Shown one piece after another: positions 42,273 to 54,258 of a DNA stretch of 64,000 nucleotides. The notes beneath the pieces are model-generated. The model did no database searches. It was not told where the DNA came from and was given only the letters and a program-made list of their open reading frames with translations. Made by a program: the position numbers and the translations under genes. How positions within the stretch are numbered: position 1 is the stretch's first letter; every line of letters starts with the position of its first letter. Location of the stretch: the NCBI GenBank assembly GCA_011037195.1, contig JAAEAF010001071.1, positions 62,001 through 126,000 of the forward strand. Direction: 5' to 3'. Origin of the DNA: Triatoma infestans. Lineage: Eukaryota; Arthropoda; Insecta; Hemiptera; Reduviidae.

Positions 42273-43839
42273 CTAGCTAAACCCGGCCAGTCTTAGCTGT
42301 GGCTCAGTCTGATTTTAATTATTAGGGAAGTAAATAAGAAGTATGATAGTTAACATAGATTCAGCAAGAAAACATATCATTCAATTTAATACACAACTTT
42401 TCGTTGCTGTGAACTGAAAGGAAAGAAAGAAAAAAATGTTTTTAACTGAAAGAATGTTTTCAAGAGCTGAATGCGCTGTTCCACCTCCTTCCATCAACGT
42501 AGTAGCAGCATTACCTGAAGAAGCAAATGCTAACGCAATATGGCCATTTGAACGGATTTTAGCCAGGATTAAGGAAATTAAGAACGTTTTTCCTGTTCCA
42601 CATGGAGCGTCCAAAAAGTAAATCCACCGGATTGGTTGGTCACAGCTTGTATGATGGTATCAAATGCTATCTTTTGTTCTTGAAGGAGTTTCAGTGTATT
42701 TTCTTGGACGAATAGCTGTAAGTCATTTCTGGTGTATGATTGCTCTCTGAGCAGTTCACTCTCGAATGTTGCATTGATCGACCTATTCGGTACTGTTACT
42801 CTCAATCGTGCCAACAACTTGCCACACATTGCAAGATAACGATCCTCAAGAGTTAAGCGCTTCATTGTGTATTTCTTCTGCGAAATCCAAGCCATGATTG
42901 CGTTTCTTGACGTATTCTGTGCAGAATACCTTCCGCAGAGAGTTGAGCCACCATCGCAACGCGTCTGATTCCGTCTATTTCTGCCAACCTTGCGAAACGC
43001 TCGGAGAAGTTTCCGTTTCCGTGAGAACTTCGGATTAAAAAGTATATATAAACACTCTTATATAAAAATGTAACGTTGTGTAAAAATTTTAAGTCAATCC
43101 ATCGACTACTTTTCGAGTTTTGCGGCCACAAACATACGGATGCTGAATTTTTATATATATAGATTAGAAACCATAAGAAATGAAGAATATCTGCCCATTG
43201 TAATCATCCTTGAAGATGCATGTAATGAATTACAAGGATTTTTTTTTTTTTTTAAGTAATTTAGTATAATAATAAACAGCAATCAGTTCCGGTAAAATGA
43301 AGGTAATCCGTTGATTTTTCGATGGTTTAACGAATAAACTCATCAAAAGCAATTTCTGGTCACTTCCACTACTTATAGACCCAAGAAAATTGTAGACTGA
43401 TAATTAAGATAATTTCTATTCATTCGTTAAAGATAAACTTCACTTGAAGAATTACTTCCGGTTTTCCGGTACTGTTACTCTCAATCGTGCCAACAACTTG
43501 CCACACATTGCAAGATAACGATCCTCAAGAGCTAAGCGCTTCATTGTGTATTTTTTCTGCGAAATCCAAGCCATGATTGCGTTTCTTGACGTATTCTGTG
43601 CAGAATATCTTCGGAAGAGAGCGCGCCGCGATCGCAACGCGTCTGCGTCTGTCTATTTCTGCCAAACTCACGAAACGCTCGGAATTTCCCGTTTCCATGG
43701 GAACTTGGGAATAAAAAGTATATATAAACACTCTTATATAGAAATGCAACGTTGTGTAAAAATTTCAAGTGAATCCATCGACTACTTTTCGAGTTTTGCG
43801 GCCACAAACATACGGATGCTGAATTTATATATATATAGA
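42273..43839 (-). mobile_element. Helitron with duplicated 5' end
   Basis: In minus orientation the inner copy begins A/TCTATATATATAA at 43163 and ends TTTAGCTAG/T at 42273. This gives the canonical 5' TC and 3' CTAG between host A and T, with a GCTAAG..TTTAGC stem-loop just before the end. A second 5' end (TCTATATATATATAAATTCA at 43839) heads a 372-bp copy of the same first part (to 43468). About 300 bases of different sequence separate it from the inner copy. The outer edges 42273 and 43839 are exactly where the host HLR is interrupted, so the composite behaves as one insertion. The reading in this region is mostly the 5' non-coding leader plus a helicase remnant. Confidence 0.8.
42455..42895 (-). 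pseudogene. Helitron PIF1-type helicase fragment
   Basis: The minus strand reads FESELLREQSYTRNDLQLFV, LKLLQEQKIAFDTIIQAV, a frame change, then DAPCGTGKTFLISLILAKIR and IALAFASSGNAATTLMEGGG followed by TAHSALE. DAPxGTGKTF is the Walker A motif of Helitron and PIF1 helicases (with Cys for the usual Gly), and ASSGxAATLLxGGxTAHS is motif Ia. The Rep domain and the rest of the helicase are deleted. A frameshift near 42610 and loss of downstream motifs make it inactive. Confidence 0.82.
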
Positions 43840-43880
43840 TTGTATAAACAGGAAATTCAGAATCAGAATTTTGTTTTTTT

Positions 43881-45403
43881 TTTTTTTTAAATATTGAATT
43901 CCTTTTAATTATAATATTAATATTATGTGAACCAGCTCAATAGTTCCGTAATTCAAAACAACCTAACAAACCTAGCGGCCAGTAAGGAAATTATAATAAT
44001 TGTATTTTTTGTTGTTGATTTTTTTATATACATCTTTATGTTTTAATTATGTTAATGCTAGTTTTTAGATAGATTAGTATGCTGTTTTAGATGATCAACT
44101 CAACAAAGTTTAGTACCCAATTATTGTAAAATTTTTTTTAGCAGTAAAATATATTGTCTCTTATTGGTTTCAAGTTTGGGATGTATTCGTTTTAGATTTT
44201 CGGCTTTGATTTTTAGCTGGGAAAGTATGTTTGCCCAGTAAGAAAATGGTATTGGATTAAAATGTTATTGATATGACTAATGTTGGGACAAGAGATAGGA
44301 TATTCTTCGAAACCCTTTTGATTTCTTTATTTTGGGATTTCTAAAAACATCAGTTCAATATTTTTATTTTTTATTTTATTTTTATTTTTATCGTCACTGT
44401 TATTAATTAGATCAGCCTTAATCACAATAAATATGCAATTGGAAACGATATTATGAAACACTTAATTATTTTCTACATCATTAAGATTAGTGTGTCAAAT
44501 AATAAAATATATTTCAATAATCCATTTTAACTTTATAAAAACAAAATTGTGGAGAGGAAGCGGGAATTAGTGGAAAATTATTATGTGCTTATATTAATTC
44601 CAAAATATATATATATATATACACATACATAGATCGCGGTTTAAGAGATGACCTTTATTAACTATCAGCTGTGTCAATAATCTGGTGAACTTGGGCTAGG
44701 TGCCTCCTCTCTGCTTGTTATACACCATACGTAATCATGTAATGATTTAGCCACAAACCCCTATATAGTGGTTATATAGGTAAGCCTCATATAACGAGAT
44801 TTCAATATAAAAAAAAAATCCTATTTTCATTTTTGTAACAGCTTTATTTCATTACATTAATACTTTTACTTTATTTTTCATATACTACATGTCACTATTA
44901 GTGTATACAAAATGGCTGCATTTATCCAACATTAGCATGGAAAATTAATGTTTATTACAATTTGAAAGCTCTTATTGATTAGAAAGATTTGAATAAATAA
45001 ATAAATAATGAATGAGAAACACTACAGAAGCCCCCTTTTATTGCATTTATCGTCTTCAAATTGCCAAACTTTGTTCAAAATAAATAAATATTTATTTTTA
45101 ATTTATTCCTATATATATTACTGCTAATGTATTATTCATAATAATTAATTTAGTGACTAGATTTGTAGAGAGAGTGGCTATACAGCCAAATCCATTGTTA
45201 CCAGAGATAGTTAGATGATAAATTCTATGGGGGTTGGCTACTCCACCGCCACCCCCATGATCTATTGTGGCCGCCCGCAAATTAGAGTATCTTCAGTCTT
45301 GTCTGTTTAATTAGACTTAGGAGTCTGGATAGAGAAAAAGAGAGAGCGAAAGAGAATCGTATGATCTCATGGCGGCCTTGTGTTGTAGTAGTTCTATAGT
45401 AAC
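43881..45403. other. No gene seen
   Basis: AT-rich; poly(T) at 43869-43886 and (TA)n near 44604-44620. No motif. Confidence 0.4.
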
Positions 45404-45905
45404 CCTGGGCGAATGACTTTTAATACCTGCCTATGTCCTAGAGTTTTTTCCTACCATTCTTATGATCTATTGTACATCCATGCACTGATTGCTGCACTCA
45501 TGAGGCATCTTGCAATCCCACAGAAGGATTCTCAGATTCAATGAGGATACTGATGGAGCCTTTCTAGACAAGGCGATCTGCCACTTCCGTTGTTCTTACA
45601 ATCTGAATATGTCCAGTTAACCAAACTAGAAATAACATTGTTTTGGCTACTAATTTCCATGAGTATACTAAAACAGTCGCATGCCCGTCTCGATTGACCT
45701 ATTGGAGCTGATAATTCGTAAAGCAGCCTGCCTAACTGAGAAGATACTGGAGTTATGTATTCTTTTTGTCTACGTAAATGGCACTGTTAATTATTGCGAC
45801 TAGCTCTGCCTGAAAGACGGTTGCTTACCAACATGTGACACCTCACCTTCCACCCCTTTTCCATCCTTAAGCCGTCCGTATACCATTACTATTTATAAAT
45901 TCCAC
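45404..45905 (-). pseudogene. RNase H domain of a LOA/I-type LINE
   Basis: The minus strand gives IYTDGLKDGKGVEGEVSHVG (first catalytic Asp of RNase H), FRQAELVAIINSAIYVDKKN (frame-shifted helix with the catalytic Glu), LSAPIGQSR, LFLVWLTGHIQIVRTTEVAD (the W-V-P-G-H..N-E-x-A-D block) and a final RQVLKVIRPG. The order and spacing match the RNase H and post-RNase H segment of RNase H-bearing LINEs. Many stops. It may be the upstream partner type of the Cys-rich relic at 251-449. Sequence at 45990-46170 could be more of the same element. Confidence 0.6.
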
Positions 45906-46170
45906 TGTTGCTCCTGTAGATGTCATAGTTTTGTACAACTACCCAAATGTAAAATTATAAGGAGGATTGTGTGTGTAAGGGAGTATGACAGTGTATTTTG
46001 GGGGATATCCAAGGGGGAATTTTGGGGCGAGTGTTTTGTTCGTATATGGATAACCGCAGGGACACCAAGATCCAGGAAGAATGGGCTAGCCCAATTTCTC
46101 CCTTTTTGGGGAAAAATTTAGTCTACATACTACTTTTTTTAATTTTTTCTTACTCAGTAAAATCGTGTCT

Positions 46171-47264
46171 TATCTCTGAAGAGAAATAATAGCGTATGGC
46201 TAATAGAGCGAAGTGGTAGGTCGAGTGTTGCCTTCTTGATGGTTGAAGATACTGTCCTTTTCAGTAGAAAACTTCCTCGCTTTTATGATGGTCAAGATTA
46301 CTTCTTCTTTCGTTTTTAGGGGTAAGTGGGCGGGTCTTGACTTTTCTACGATATAATCTTGTGGCAGTTGTGGTAGGGAATACTGTTACATTTCCTGTGA
46401 CGTGTTAGGTGATGCATAGGCTTACGTCTGTATGTCTGTAAGTGCGTCGTTTAGGTGGACGCTTGTATGTCTGTAAGTCTACACAAAGCCAACGAAGATA
46501 GTTCAATTTCCTCAAAATAATTAACTATTCCATTGTAACGTGAAGTGCTATACAATGTAAGTATCAGCTAATGACCCTTGAAGTAAACGCTTTAATGTTT
46601 AAATAATTAATAAATAGAATTTTATATTTTATTATTAATAAATTAATAAACACAAATAGTTAAAGCGTTAAAAAATAAAACTAGAAAAAAACATAATTTT
46701 TAATAAAAATAGTAGGTGCATTTTTTCATAATTAGCTAAGATAATAGTTTATCTTTAATGTGCCAAAAATAAACTAATTGATGTTGATGTTATTGTTGCA
46801 GGTAAGTTGAAGTTATACAATTATTTGAATGGAGGAGATATAAATGTAAGTAAATATTATTAAAATAGTCATAACAACTTGAGATATATTTTTTATTGGT
46901 TAATCTCTGTGATATTAAACAAATAGTAATTAAATATTAATTATAATTATAAATTAAATATTTATAAGTTTTATAGATGATTAAGCTTATAATATGTTAA
47001 TAATTCCACTAAACATAGTATTTCTATATAACATAATTTCAAAGTTATATAATTTATGGACTGTTGCGGTATTGGATATAGATATATATATATTTTTTTA
47101 TAACATTAACATGTTACTGCTAACATTAACATGTTAGCATGTTAACATTAACATGTTTACTAATAAAAATTTTTTTCCTTATATTCATAACTATTCACAG
47201 GAAATTATTCTTTTTTTTGATTAAGAAAAAGTGTGTTTGTTTTAAAATAGATTATTTTTTTTTT
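46171..47264. other. No gene seen
   Basis: AT-rich; short tandem AACATTAACATGTTA units near 47103-47158 and (TA)n at 47079-47092. Confidence 0.4.
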
Positions 47265-48354
47265 TTTAACTTTCTCTTTTTGCTGTAAACAGTGTTAGGA
47301 TAGTGACAATTTCTAGAAATTAAGTTTATACCCGAAATACATGTCTTCAAGTTTCCTGACTTTGGAAGAAAATATTTTTAGCGAATGTTCTGCATACATA
47401 TTATATACATTTATACGCGCATACATACACAAATTTTATTTTCTTTAACTTACTCATATTTACTATAAAGGCTTACGTTTTATTTGAAAAGTTTTCCTAG
47501 GAAAAACTGATCTTTCGTAGTAGGTAGTAGTAGGCTGCAATGTTAGGCTTTCTTTTAGAAGTGCCACTTCAGTTTAATGTATGGTTCTATCACGTATATT
47601 ATTATATAAAGTTACATTAGTTGTAACGCTAGAATTTCAAATTTGAAGGAAATAGGTTCAATGCGGAACTGCGAATCAACAGAATTGATTTCTGATTTTT
47701 TTTTTTTTTTTAAATTTTCTCGAAAATGACTCAGAACAATTTTCTTTAAAAATACGATGCTAACTATACACATAAATTTATCCATTTTCATCCGAAACAT
47801 TTTGCCCAGAAAAATTTATTTAATTGTTTCTGAGACTTAACTTTAAAACTACCAATACAAGTTTTACAGAAGTAATGCTAAACAAAAAAACAAAACTAAT
47901 TAATATTCCCAGTTATCTAGTAAGAGGAAGTATACGAATTTTCACCGGAAATACACATTTTGACGTCCTCTGAGACACGAAGAAGTGGTTTTTTTTTTTT
48001 TTTTAGGTGCACATCTCAAGTAAAATTAAGTATTGCGATCATGTCAAATTTTCGAAATAGAGTGTTCATGGGAAATACATATTTTGAGGTCCCCTAAGTT
48101 CGATTTTTTTAATTTTAGTGAATATATATGTGTGTGTGTGTGTGAACAAAATATCTCATAAACGATGAATTATAAGTAGCTAATTCTTGGTAAACCGTTT
48201 AGATACTATCACTGTATCTGATATGAAGATTTCAAGCAAAATCCATGAACTGGAAGTGTGACTCAACTCAAGTTTTTCGCTATTTAACCGGAAACGGCTC
48301 CAAACGATTTTCTTTACAATTTTTACACACAAACACAAATATATATATATAATC
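47265..48354 (+). mobile_element. Two degraded HLR copies in tandem
   Basis: First: TTTTAACTTTCTCTTTTTGC to GCCCAGAAAAATTTATTT (47265-47820). Second: AGTAAGAGGAAGTATACG, ACCGGAAATACACATTTTGA, with a repeated 5' block at 48010-48090, to CGGCTCCAAACGATTTTC (47920-48320). Confidence 0.5.
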
Positions 48355-48690
48355 ATCATAGACATATTCCGTGTAGCCTGCTTCATTTTGTGGTGATCGA
48401 CCGGTTTCGGGTGTTCGCCCATCTTCAGGATGTGTTTGTCAGACAGTGTGATAACACAGACTTGCATAGAGCAAATTCAGTTTATACACTGAATGGTCTT
48501 TTTAATTGTATTTTAAAACTAAACTCTTAAACTAGATCAAAGGGAGGTCATGGTCATGGTAGCTGGGTGGGAAAGGAACACGTGTTTGGGTTGTTAAAGG
48601 GGGGCAAATTTTTCTTAAAATGGAAACAACTTATGGGGGTCTAATTTTTAAATTTCTATTGTTGGAGGGAGATTCACTTGACAAGTAAAT
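48355..48690 (-). mobile_element. Family A element with internal region (non-palindromic copy)
   Basis: Starts with the short end (CATAGACATATTCCGTGTAG), carries the ribozyme, GTTTATACACTGAATGGTC, and continues into internal sequence (GGGAGGTCATGGTC, GGAACACGTGTTTGG) that is the inverse of 19200-19395. Together these two copies reveal part of the longer parent element. Confidence 0.65.
48395..48432 (-). ncRNA. Hammerhead-ribozyme-like module (family A)
   Basis: The minus strand reads CAUC, CUGAAGA, U, GGGCG-AA-CACCC, GAAA, CCGG, UC, GAUC. All core bases are intact. Stem I has three of four pairs and stem II has one mismatch. Confidence 0.55.
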
Positions 48691-49399
48691 AATCAGAATA
48701 ACTTTAAAATTAAATTAAATAACGATTTTAAGCTAACACCTAAAAGTACTGAATCTAAATGTTATTGTTTGGCGAATATAAGGCAGAAACACTTTGCCAG
48801 TGAGCACTGACAATAAACACTTTGATACAGTGGAGAGGTGCGATAACTAAATTTCGCGTAGTTCATTCATTAGAACTAAGAAAGTAAGTGAAGTAATTTT
48901 TTAAAAGGATAGAGGATATCTAAATGGTGTGGAAAAGTAAGAAAGGGGATAAAACCGTGACATGAAAGACGCCGACAATCCCACCATCAAAAAGAGAAAG
49001 AGTTGGAAAGTGTTGGGAAGCGGTGAGAACCAAGCTGGCCTTGGTTTGAAAAAAGAATTTCAAATTTGCAAGGGTTTTAAATTACAAACTAAGGAAACAG
49101 AATTATAGAAATAGAAATATAGAGCAGAAAAATGAAGACTTAAATCTTCAAAAGTGCCGCGACCGAACATCTACTATTACAGGTATTGTTCCTTCCCGCC
49201 CACCCGCCATTTCTGTGTTTAATATTACGATAAATGATTAAATTTTGATGTCTAAAGAAACATTTTTCATTAAATATAAAATTGCATTAAAAGAGCAGTA
49301 AGATAAAGTCCTATGAATGGTTCACATCAGTTTTTTTTATCAAATAAATATTAATTCCGTAACCCACATTATTTTCTTCTTATAAATACAAACATTATT
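48691..49399. other. No gene seen
   Basis: May include further internal sequence of the family A parent, but no reading frame or motif is visible. Confidence 0.35.
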
Positions 49400-49650
49400 A
49401 AAAAACCTCAACAGCCTATGGAGGGCCAATGCTTGCCAGACGGCGTTTTGAATAGGGAAGCGTGAGGCAAGCACGCCGCAGTTCCCACGCCGTTTAGTTC
49501 CTGCCTTCGCTACCTAGGGCGCTACTAACTGTAGCTTCCCTCTTTTTATCACGATGCTGAGTCAACACCGACTTTGCCTTCACAGGAATCGTACCCGGAA
49601 TTCTCGCACCAAAGGCGAATGCGCTAGCCACTACACTAACGCGTGAGGAC
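49400..49650 (-). mobile_element. SINE-2 copy with tRNA-like head
   Basis: On the minus strand: TCCTCACGCG, A-box-like TAGTGTAGTGG, CTAGCGCATTCGCC, B-box-like GGTACGATTCC, then AAAGTCGGTGTTGAC, GAACTAAACGGCGTGGGAAC, ACGCCGTCTGGCAAGC, GGCCCTCCATAGGC and a T-rich end. A second, truncated copy is at 2881-3064. Confidence 0.82.
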
Positions 49651-50544
49651 AACCAGATTATAAACTTACTTTTAATTCTAAAAATATTTAAAACATTTGC
49701 AAGGTGAAGAATAAAAATTTAATTTAATTTATTTAATTTTTTCTTATTTTTGCGGTAATATAGAGAATTTATTTGATCTATTTCTACACTATTTGGAAAC
49801 TGCTAAATAAATATTTTCATTCTAGAGTATGTCATTTTAGAGAAGATTGTGTATGTTAATTAATATAATAATTAGTGAATTTGTTAATATTATGTAAACA
49901 TTGTTATTAAATATTGAAATATATTAGCTCATTAACAAGAAGGGACACTGCATGGTGGTAAATGAAGGATGTATACATATATTCAGCCCAATGTCCTTGT
50001 CAATGTAAACATTAACTCCCCGCCCTGCCTATTCACAGTCCACTGATTAGCCAGCAAATTGGGGATTCAAAAATATATATAGCAGTTATATTGGCACACT
50101 CCTCATATATATATATATATATATATACATAATGAACAAAATATACACATTTATCTAACTAAACTATATTAATATTAAATTTTTAATTATTCCATTTCCA
50201 AAATATCAATGAAATTGTCGTAAAAAAAATATATTACATGATATTACAGTTTTGTAAATCTTCAAGTTTAATACTTTTATATATACACTCCTGGTTGTTG
50301 CCCAAGGTTCAATATTTACCCGAGTGGCGCAAATTTGTCCGCCACCATGATTTTGATTTAAGGAGATATAGTTAGTGGCACAATCTGGCACATACCTTTC
50401 TAGGAATCTAATGTTTGATGATTTACCACTTAACTTCTCACTTATTTTTCAAGTGTACTTTTCGGCCTTGTAGAAATAGTACAGAGCGTGGATTTAAGCT
50501 CTGATAAGTTTCGACATAGTGAAAAATTAACAACTTAATTTTAT
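49651..50544. other. No gene seen
   Basis: AT-rich with (TA)n at 50107-50127. Confidence 0.4.
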
Positions 50545-50630
50545 CTGGGATTTTATCCAACGCAGCTGGCTTCAATTTGACTGGATCTGACCGGTTTCTC
50601 CGATTTCTCACCCATCGTCAGAATAAAGCT
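50545..50630 (-). mobile_element. Family B half-element
   Basis: GGGATTTTATCCAACGCAGC, CTGACCGGTTTCTCCGATTT and CACCCATCGTCAG parallel the family B arm at 23761-24048. No second arm is seen. Confidence 0.5.
50585..50621 (-). ncRNA. Hammerhead-ribozyme-like core (family B), degenerate
   Basis: The minus strand reads CUGACGA, U, GGGUGAGAAAUCGGA (poorly pairing stem II), GAAA, CCGG, UC. Core words are kept but stem II is disrupted by an extra base. Confidence 0.35.
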
Positions 50631-50689
50631 TAAGTTCGTGTAGAAAGTTGATTTTAACTTAATGTTTCTATCGTGTAATAGAACTTTTA

Positions 50690-50920
50690 GGGATAGCAAA
50701 TGGATTTGGTTTTATAGCCACTCCCCCTCCCCCTACAAAAATCCATTAAAGTTGCACTTCACCAGTTTGATGAATTTTTGATCGATACTTTTGTTATTAC
50801 ATACATACATTAATGTTACCTAAACGGAATATCAAGTTTAAGCTTCCGGCGTTTTTTTGTTTTTGAGATAGTTTGCTAACACCCACACACACACACATAC
50901 ACACAACGCTACACTATAAA
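50690..50920 (-). mobile_element. HLR fragment
   Basis: GTTGCACTTCACCAGTTTGA, CTAAACGGAATATCAAGTTT, TTTTGTTTTTGAGATAG and an ACACAC stretch, in the HLR order on the minus strand. Confidence 0.5.
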
Positions 50921-51134
50921 CATGTTTTATTTTCGTATTAATAGCGATTCTCACAACATCTATAGAAACATCCAAAACACAATTTACACAAAGATTAAAA
51001 CATGTTCAAATCTCATTAGCAGTGTTGTTTTCCATATTAATTAATTAAAATTTGTAATAGTTATTTATGGATTGTTAATAAACCAAGTACATAATAGCCT
51101 TCAAATAATTACTATTTCTACGTAAATACAATAG

Positions 51135-51311
51135 GGGCGGGTGGTTATAAGCATGGACTTGTAAGTGGGAGGACGCCAGTTCCAGTCCCGCCTATAACTG
51201 CTAAATTTTATATTTGTTTAAAACATGTTATTAGTAAAGTAGGTGCTTCCGCCCCCGTCCTCGACATATAATTTGGTAGTTGGACGTTAAGCCTGCCTGA
51301 AAAAATACGTA
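51135..51311 (+). mobile_element. SINE-3, tRNA-derived, with 12-bp TSD
   Basis: GGGGCGGGTGGTTATAAGCA, GGACTTGTAAGTGGGAGG and ACGCCAGTTCCAGTCCCGCC form a tRNA-like head (A-box and B-box positions recognisable but divergent). The body holds GTGCTTCCGCCCCCGTCCTC and GGTAGTTGGACGTTAAGCC; the short tail is TGAAAAAATACG. TAAATACAATAG is duplicated perfectly at 51123-51134 and 51312-51323. No other copy is in this window. Confidence 0.8.
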
Positions 51312-51359
51312 TAAATACAATAGTTTTGTTTGGCCGTTGTTAATGAAACAAGCAAAATG

Positions 51360-51500
51360 TTGGTTGGTTTGGGCCAAAAAAAAAAAAACAACTTTCTATC
51401 TTTAAAAGTTTGTTCGACGTTTGGGATACCTTTGGTGGCCCTTCCTCAAGAACCGTTAAGGAAGGGTAGAATGTTAAATGTTAGAAGTAGGTTATTGTGT
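51360..51500 (-). mobile_element. PLE 3' terminal-repeat fragment
   Basis: Resembles the ribozyme-bearing 3' ends of PLE1 and PLE2 (GGGATACC..GGTGGCCCTTCCTCAAGAAC on the plus strand), without the endonuclease region. Limits uncertain. Confidence 0.5.
51412..51453 (-). ncRNA. Hammerhead-ribozyme-like module (PLE type)
   Basis: The minus strand reads GUUC, UUGAGGA (C3 and other core positions mutated), A, GGGCCACC-AAA-GGUAUCC, CAAA, CGUC, GAAC. Stem I GUUC/GAAC is perfect, and ACGU (self-complementary) and the GUC triplet are preserved. The core is probably inactive because of the mutations. Confidence 0.5.
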
Positions 51501-51644
51501 AAAACAAAATCCACTTGCGACCTTCATATATTGTTTGGAACCACACAATAACCTTCTTACATTTATGTGTAATAAAATTATTTATAACATTAATACTAAT
51601 TTTAATTTTTTTAAGAAATTTTGTGAATTAGAATTTGTAATAAA

Positions 51645-51682
51645 TGCAGAATGAGTGTTGTGTGAGCGTTTCACATCAGATT
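51645..51682 (+). repeat. Isolated HLR 3' terminus
   Basis: AGAATGAGTGTTGTGTGAGC, GTTTCACATCAGATTT matches the HLR hairpin end. Confidence 0.5.
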
Positions 51683-51954
51683 TATTTCCTTCTGTCAAAA
51701 TTTTATATGTTACCTTCCAATATTTTTATAAAACAGAACAAAAATACTGATATTTTTTGCTTTCAATGGTCAATAAATCATGTTCTTAATTGGAATTAGA
51801 AATTTATATTTGAATGGCAGCCTTACAAAAGGCAGAAATTCTAGATTTATTATTATCTGTCAATAAAAGTATTGAGGAAATTGAAAGATACTTTTTATCC
51901 AAATTTACTTAATCATACTTAATAAATTAACATTCAATCTAATAAATAAACCTA

Positions 51955-52745
51955 AAGAAATGCCGCAAGGCGGCATTCTAGATTCTATGCTTTACTCAGC
52001 TTCTTCACCTTTGCTCCTTGCCACCTTCCTTCTTCTTCACCTTGTACCTTCTCACCTATGCAAGATGATACTGTTATCCTGTCTACCAATCATCATTCCC
52101 TAATAGCCCTGTAGAAATCTGCAAATCCACGTATCTTCCATAGAAAAATGGGCCATTAAACTTAATGAAAATAAGTCCCCAAACATTACCTTCACTCTTC
52201 GTCTGATTTACTCTGCCCCCTGTCTATCAATGTCTAATTAATTTTCTTTTCAGTGGGCAACGTGGCCCGCTTTGCTTAGACCGAAGACTTACTTGGAAGA
52301 ACCCTCATAGACGACTTAAAAGAATAGACCTAAACAGACGCTTTCAACAACTTATAAGGACAACAGATCTAAATTCTCTCTATACAATAAAAATCTAATA
52401 ATTTTATTCATCTATTTTTAAAGCCTATCTGTGCGTACGTAACTATGGGATTCAACCAAACTCTCAAGTCCCAACAAACCAAAGAATTCCACCCCCAACA
52501 ATCCAGAATCATCCGTATCATTTTACGCCTTAAACGCTTCATTTTTCCTCGCCAACCGAACTTATGACCTTAATATACCTTGCTTTGCTCATGTCGCCCA
52601 AACCCGTAGGAAAATTTCATATTAACCCTCCAATTCACACACAAATCCTGTAATTGAACATCTGCCTTCCTGAACTATTCCAACCCTCCTGGGACGTCTT
52701 AAAAGACATTGGGCCTTGTGATCTCCTTTCAAATGAAGAGAGTGA
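51955..52745 (+). pseudogene. Heavily decayed Jockey-clade LINE
   Basis: MPQGGILDSMLYSAS (RT motif B), then QDDTVILSTNHH (motif C, first residue changed), RRLTWKNPHRRLKRIDLNRR (thumb, parallel to RRLTWNPHKKLKRLELNKR of the 26288 element) and a closing DVLKDIGPCDLLS. Many stops and frame changes. Older than the copy at 26288-27595 and from the same clade. It ends near 52860 in an AAAGAAAGAGAGAGAGAAAC tail. Confidence 0.65.
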
Positions 52746-52869
52746 TTTTGTGTAGTTTTGGAGTTATCATTAGGGTAGCTTCTCCACTCATTTTGTATTT
52801 ATGTTCTTTGTATAATTGTTACTTATAGCGCTGTCGCGCTGATTGTAGCATAAAGAAAGAGAGAGAGAA

Positions 52870-54258
52870 ACAAAATAAATTTAATAAATTTTTCTCGTGA
52901 AATAGTTCTGTTTCATTAATTTATTTTGGGCCTTTTGCTTTATTTGTATTACATTTATTTTAAGTTTTTTTTTTTTTTTTTTTAATTACTTCCCTTCTTG
53001 GGTTCCTTTTTTTCTTTTTTTTTAATTTCTAGAGAAATTAGTTGAACTTTGACCTATATATATCATAAACACACTCATTTAAATTTTTAAAAAAATTATT
53101 CAACAACCCAGCGGTTGTGTGGTTGTCACAAACTTTTGCTACCTGTCACAACTGTCTAACTTTTAATATTTTTAGTTAGAAAAAAAAAAAAATCAGTGCT
53201 TGTATTTAATTTTTTTTTTAAATAAAATAATAATTTTAAAAAATAGATTCCCCCCCACAAATATATGTTTGAATAAATTAATTATAAAACAAATTAAGAA
53301 ATAATGTGTTGAATTGGCGCCCAACTCAACTTCTCAGTTGACCTGTTTTTCTTAGAAATTATAACTGAAAAAAAGAATTTTTTTATGAAAAATCTCTTTA
53401 ACTTTAAATTTCCAATACTTATGTGAAAACTGAATAGAGTACGATTTTTCATTTCTGAATTATCGTTTACTAGGAAACAGTATTCAAAAAAAACTTGTAT
53501 GAATATGTAGAGAAACACGAAGACTATAGCATTGATTAATATCATTTTGATCAATATGATTTTATTGAAAATAATTGATCAATTCATTGAAAATAATTGA
53601 CTGGCTGAATAATTTTTTCTTTCCTTTTTTTATTTGTTAATTTATTATTATTATTATTTTTTGAGAGTGGGAGAGTAGTATATTGCGACTTAGAAAGATC
53701 CATTGAGCCTCCTACTGTGTGAAGATGAGACCTCTGAAGCAGTCCGTCCTACAGCAACCCTTCTCAATCTATACTCTTACATAATAATTTTACATAAAGT
53801 TCACTCTGTAATGAATTATGGGTAATTTTGTAATATTAACAGGGTTAATTATTCAGTCTAATTTTAACAAATTATTCAAGATTGTAAATTAGCCTGTTTA
53901 GGAAATCTTACTTTATATGTATATATGTATTACGCGGAGATTTCTCTAGAACGGTTCCAACAAATTCTATGATATCTGTAATCATGTTATCATGTAATTA
54001 TGTTTGTATATGAAATGCCTACTTTTAGTTTTACCAATTTTCGGCAATTTGGGGGGAGGGGGGAGTGGAATTTATGAATGAGTTGGCACATTAAAAAACT
54101 TCTTTCTAAAATTGCAGTTTTAACATAATGTACGTATGTACACTTTAACTACCTGCGGAATAAATATGAAATAGTATTAAATGCGTTTCTAAAGTTTTAG
54201 AATTTTCAAGACTTTATTGTAATCGATATGAGTACATTTTTTGAATAGAGTGAATAGA
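52870..54258. other. No gene seen; possible HLR remnants
   Basis: Very AT-rich with poly(T) at 52969-52983. Segment 53935-54140 (GAACGGTTCCAACAAATTC, a GGGGGGAGGGGGGAGTGG run) resembles degraded HLR interior. Confidence 0.35.
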
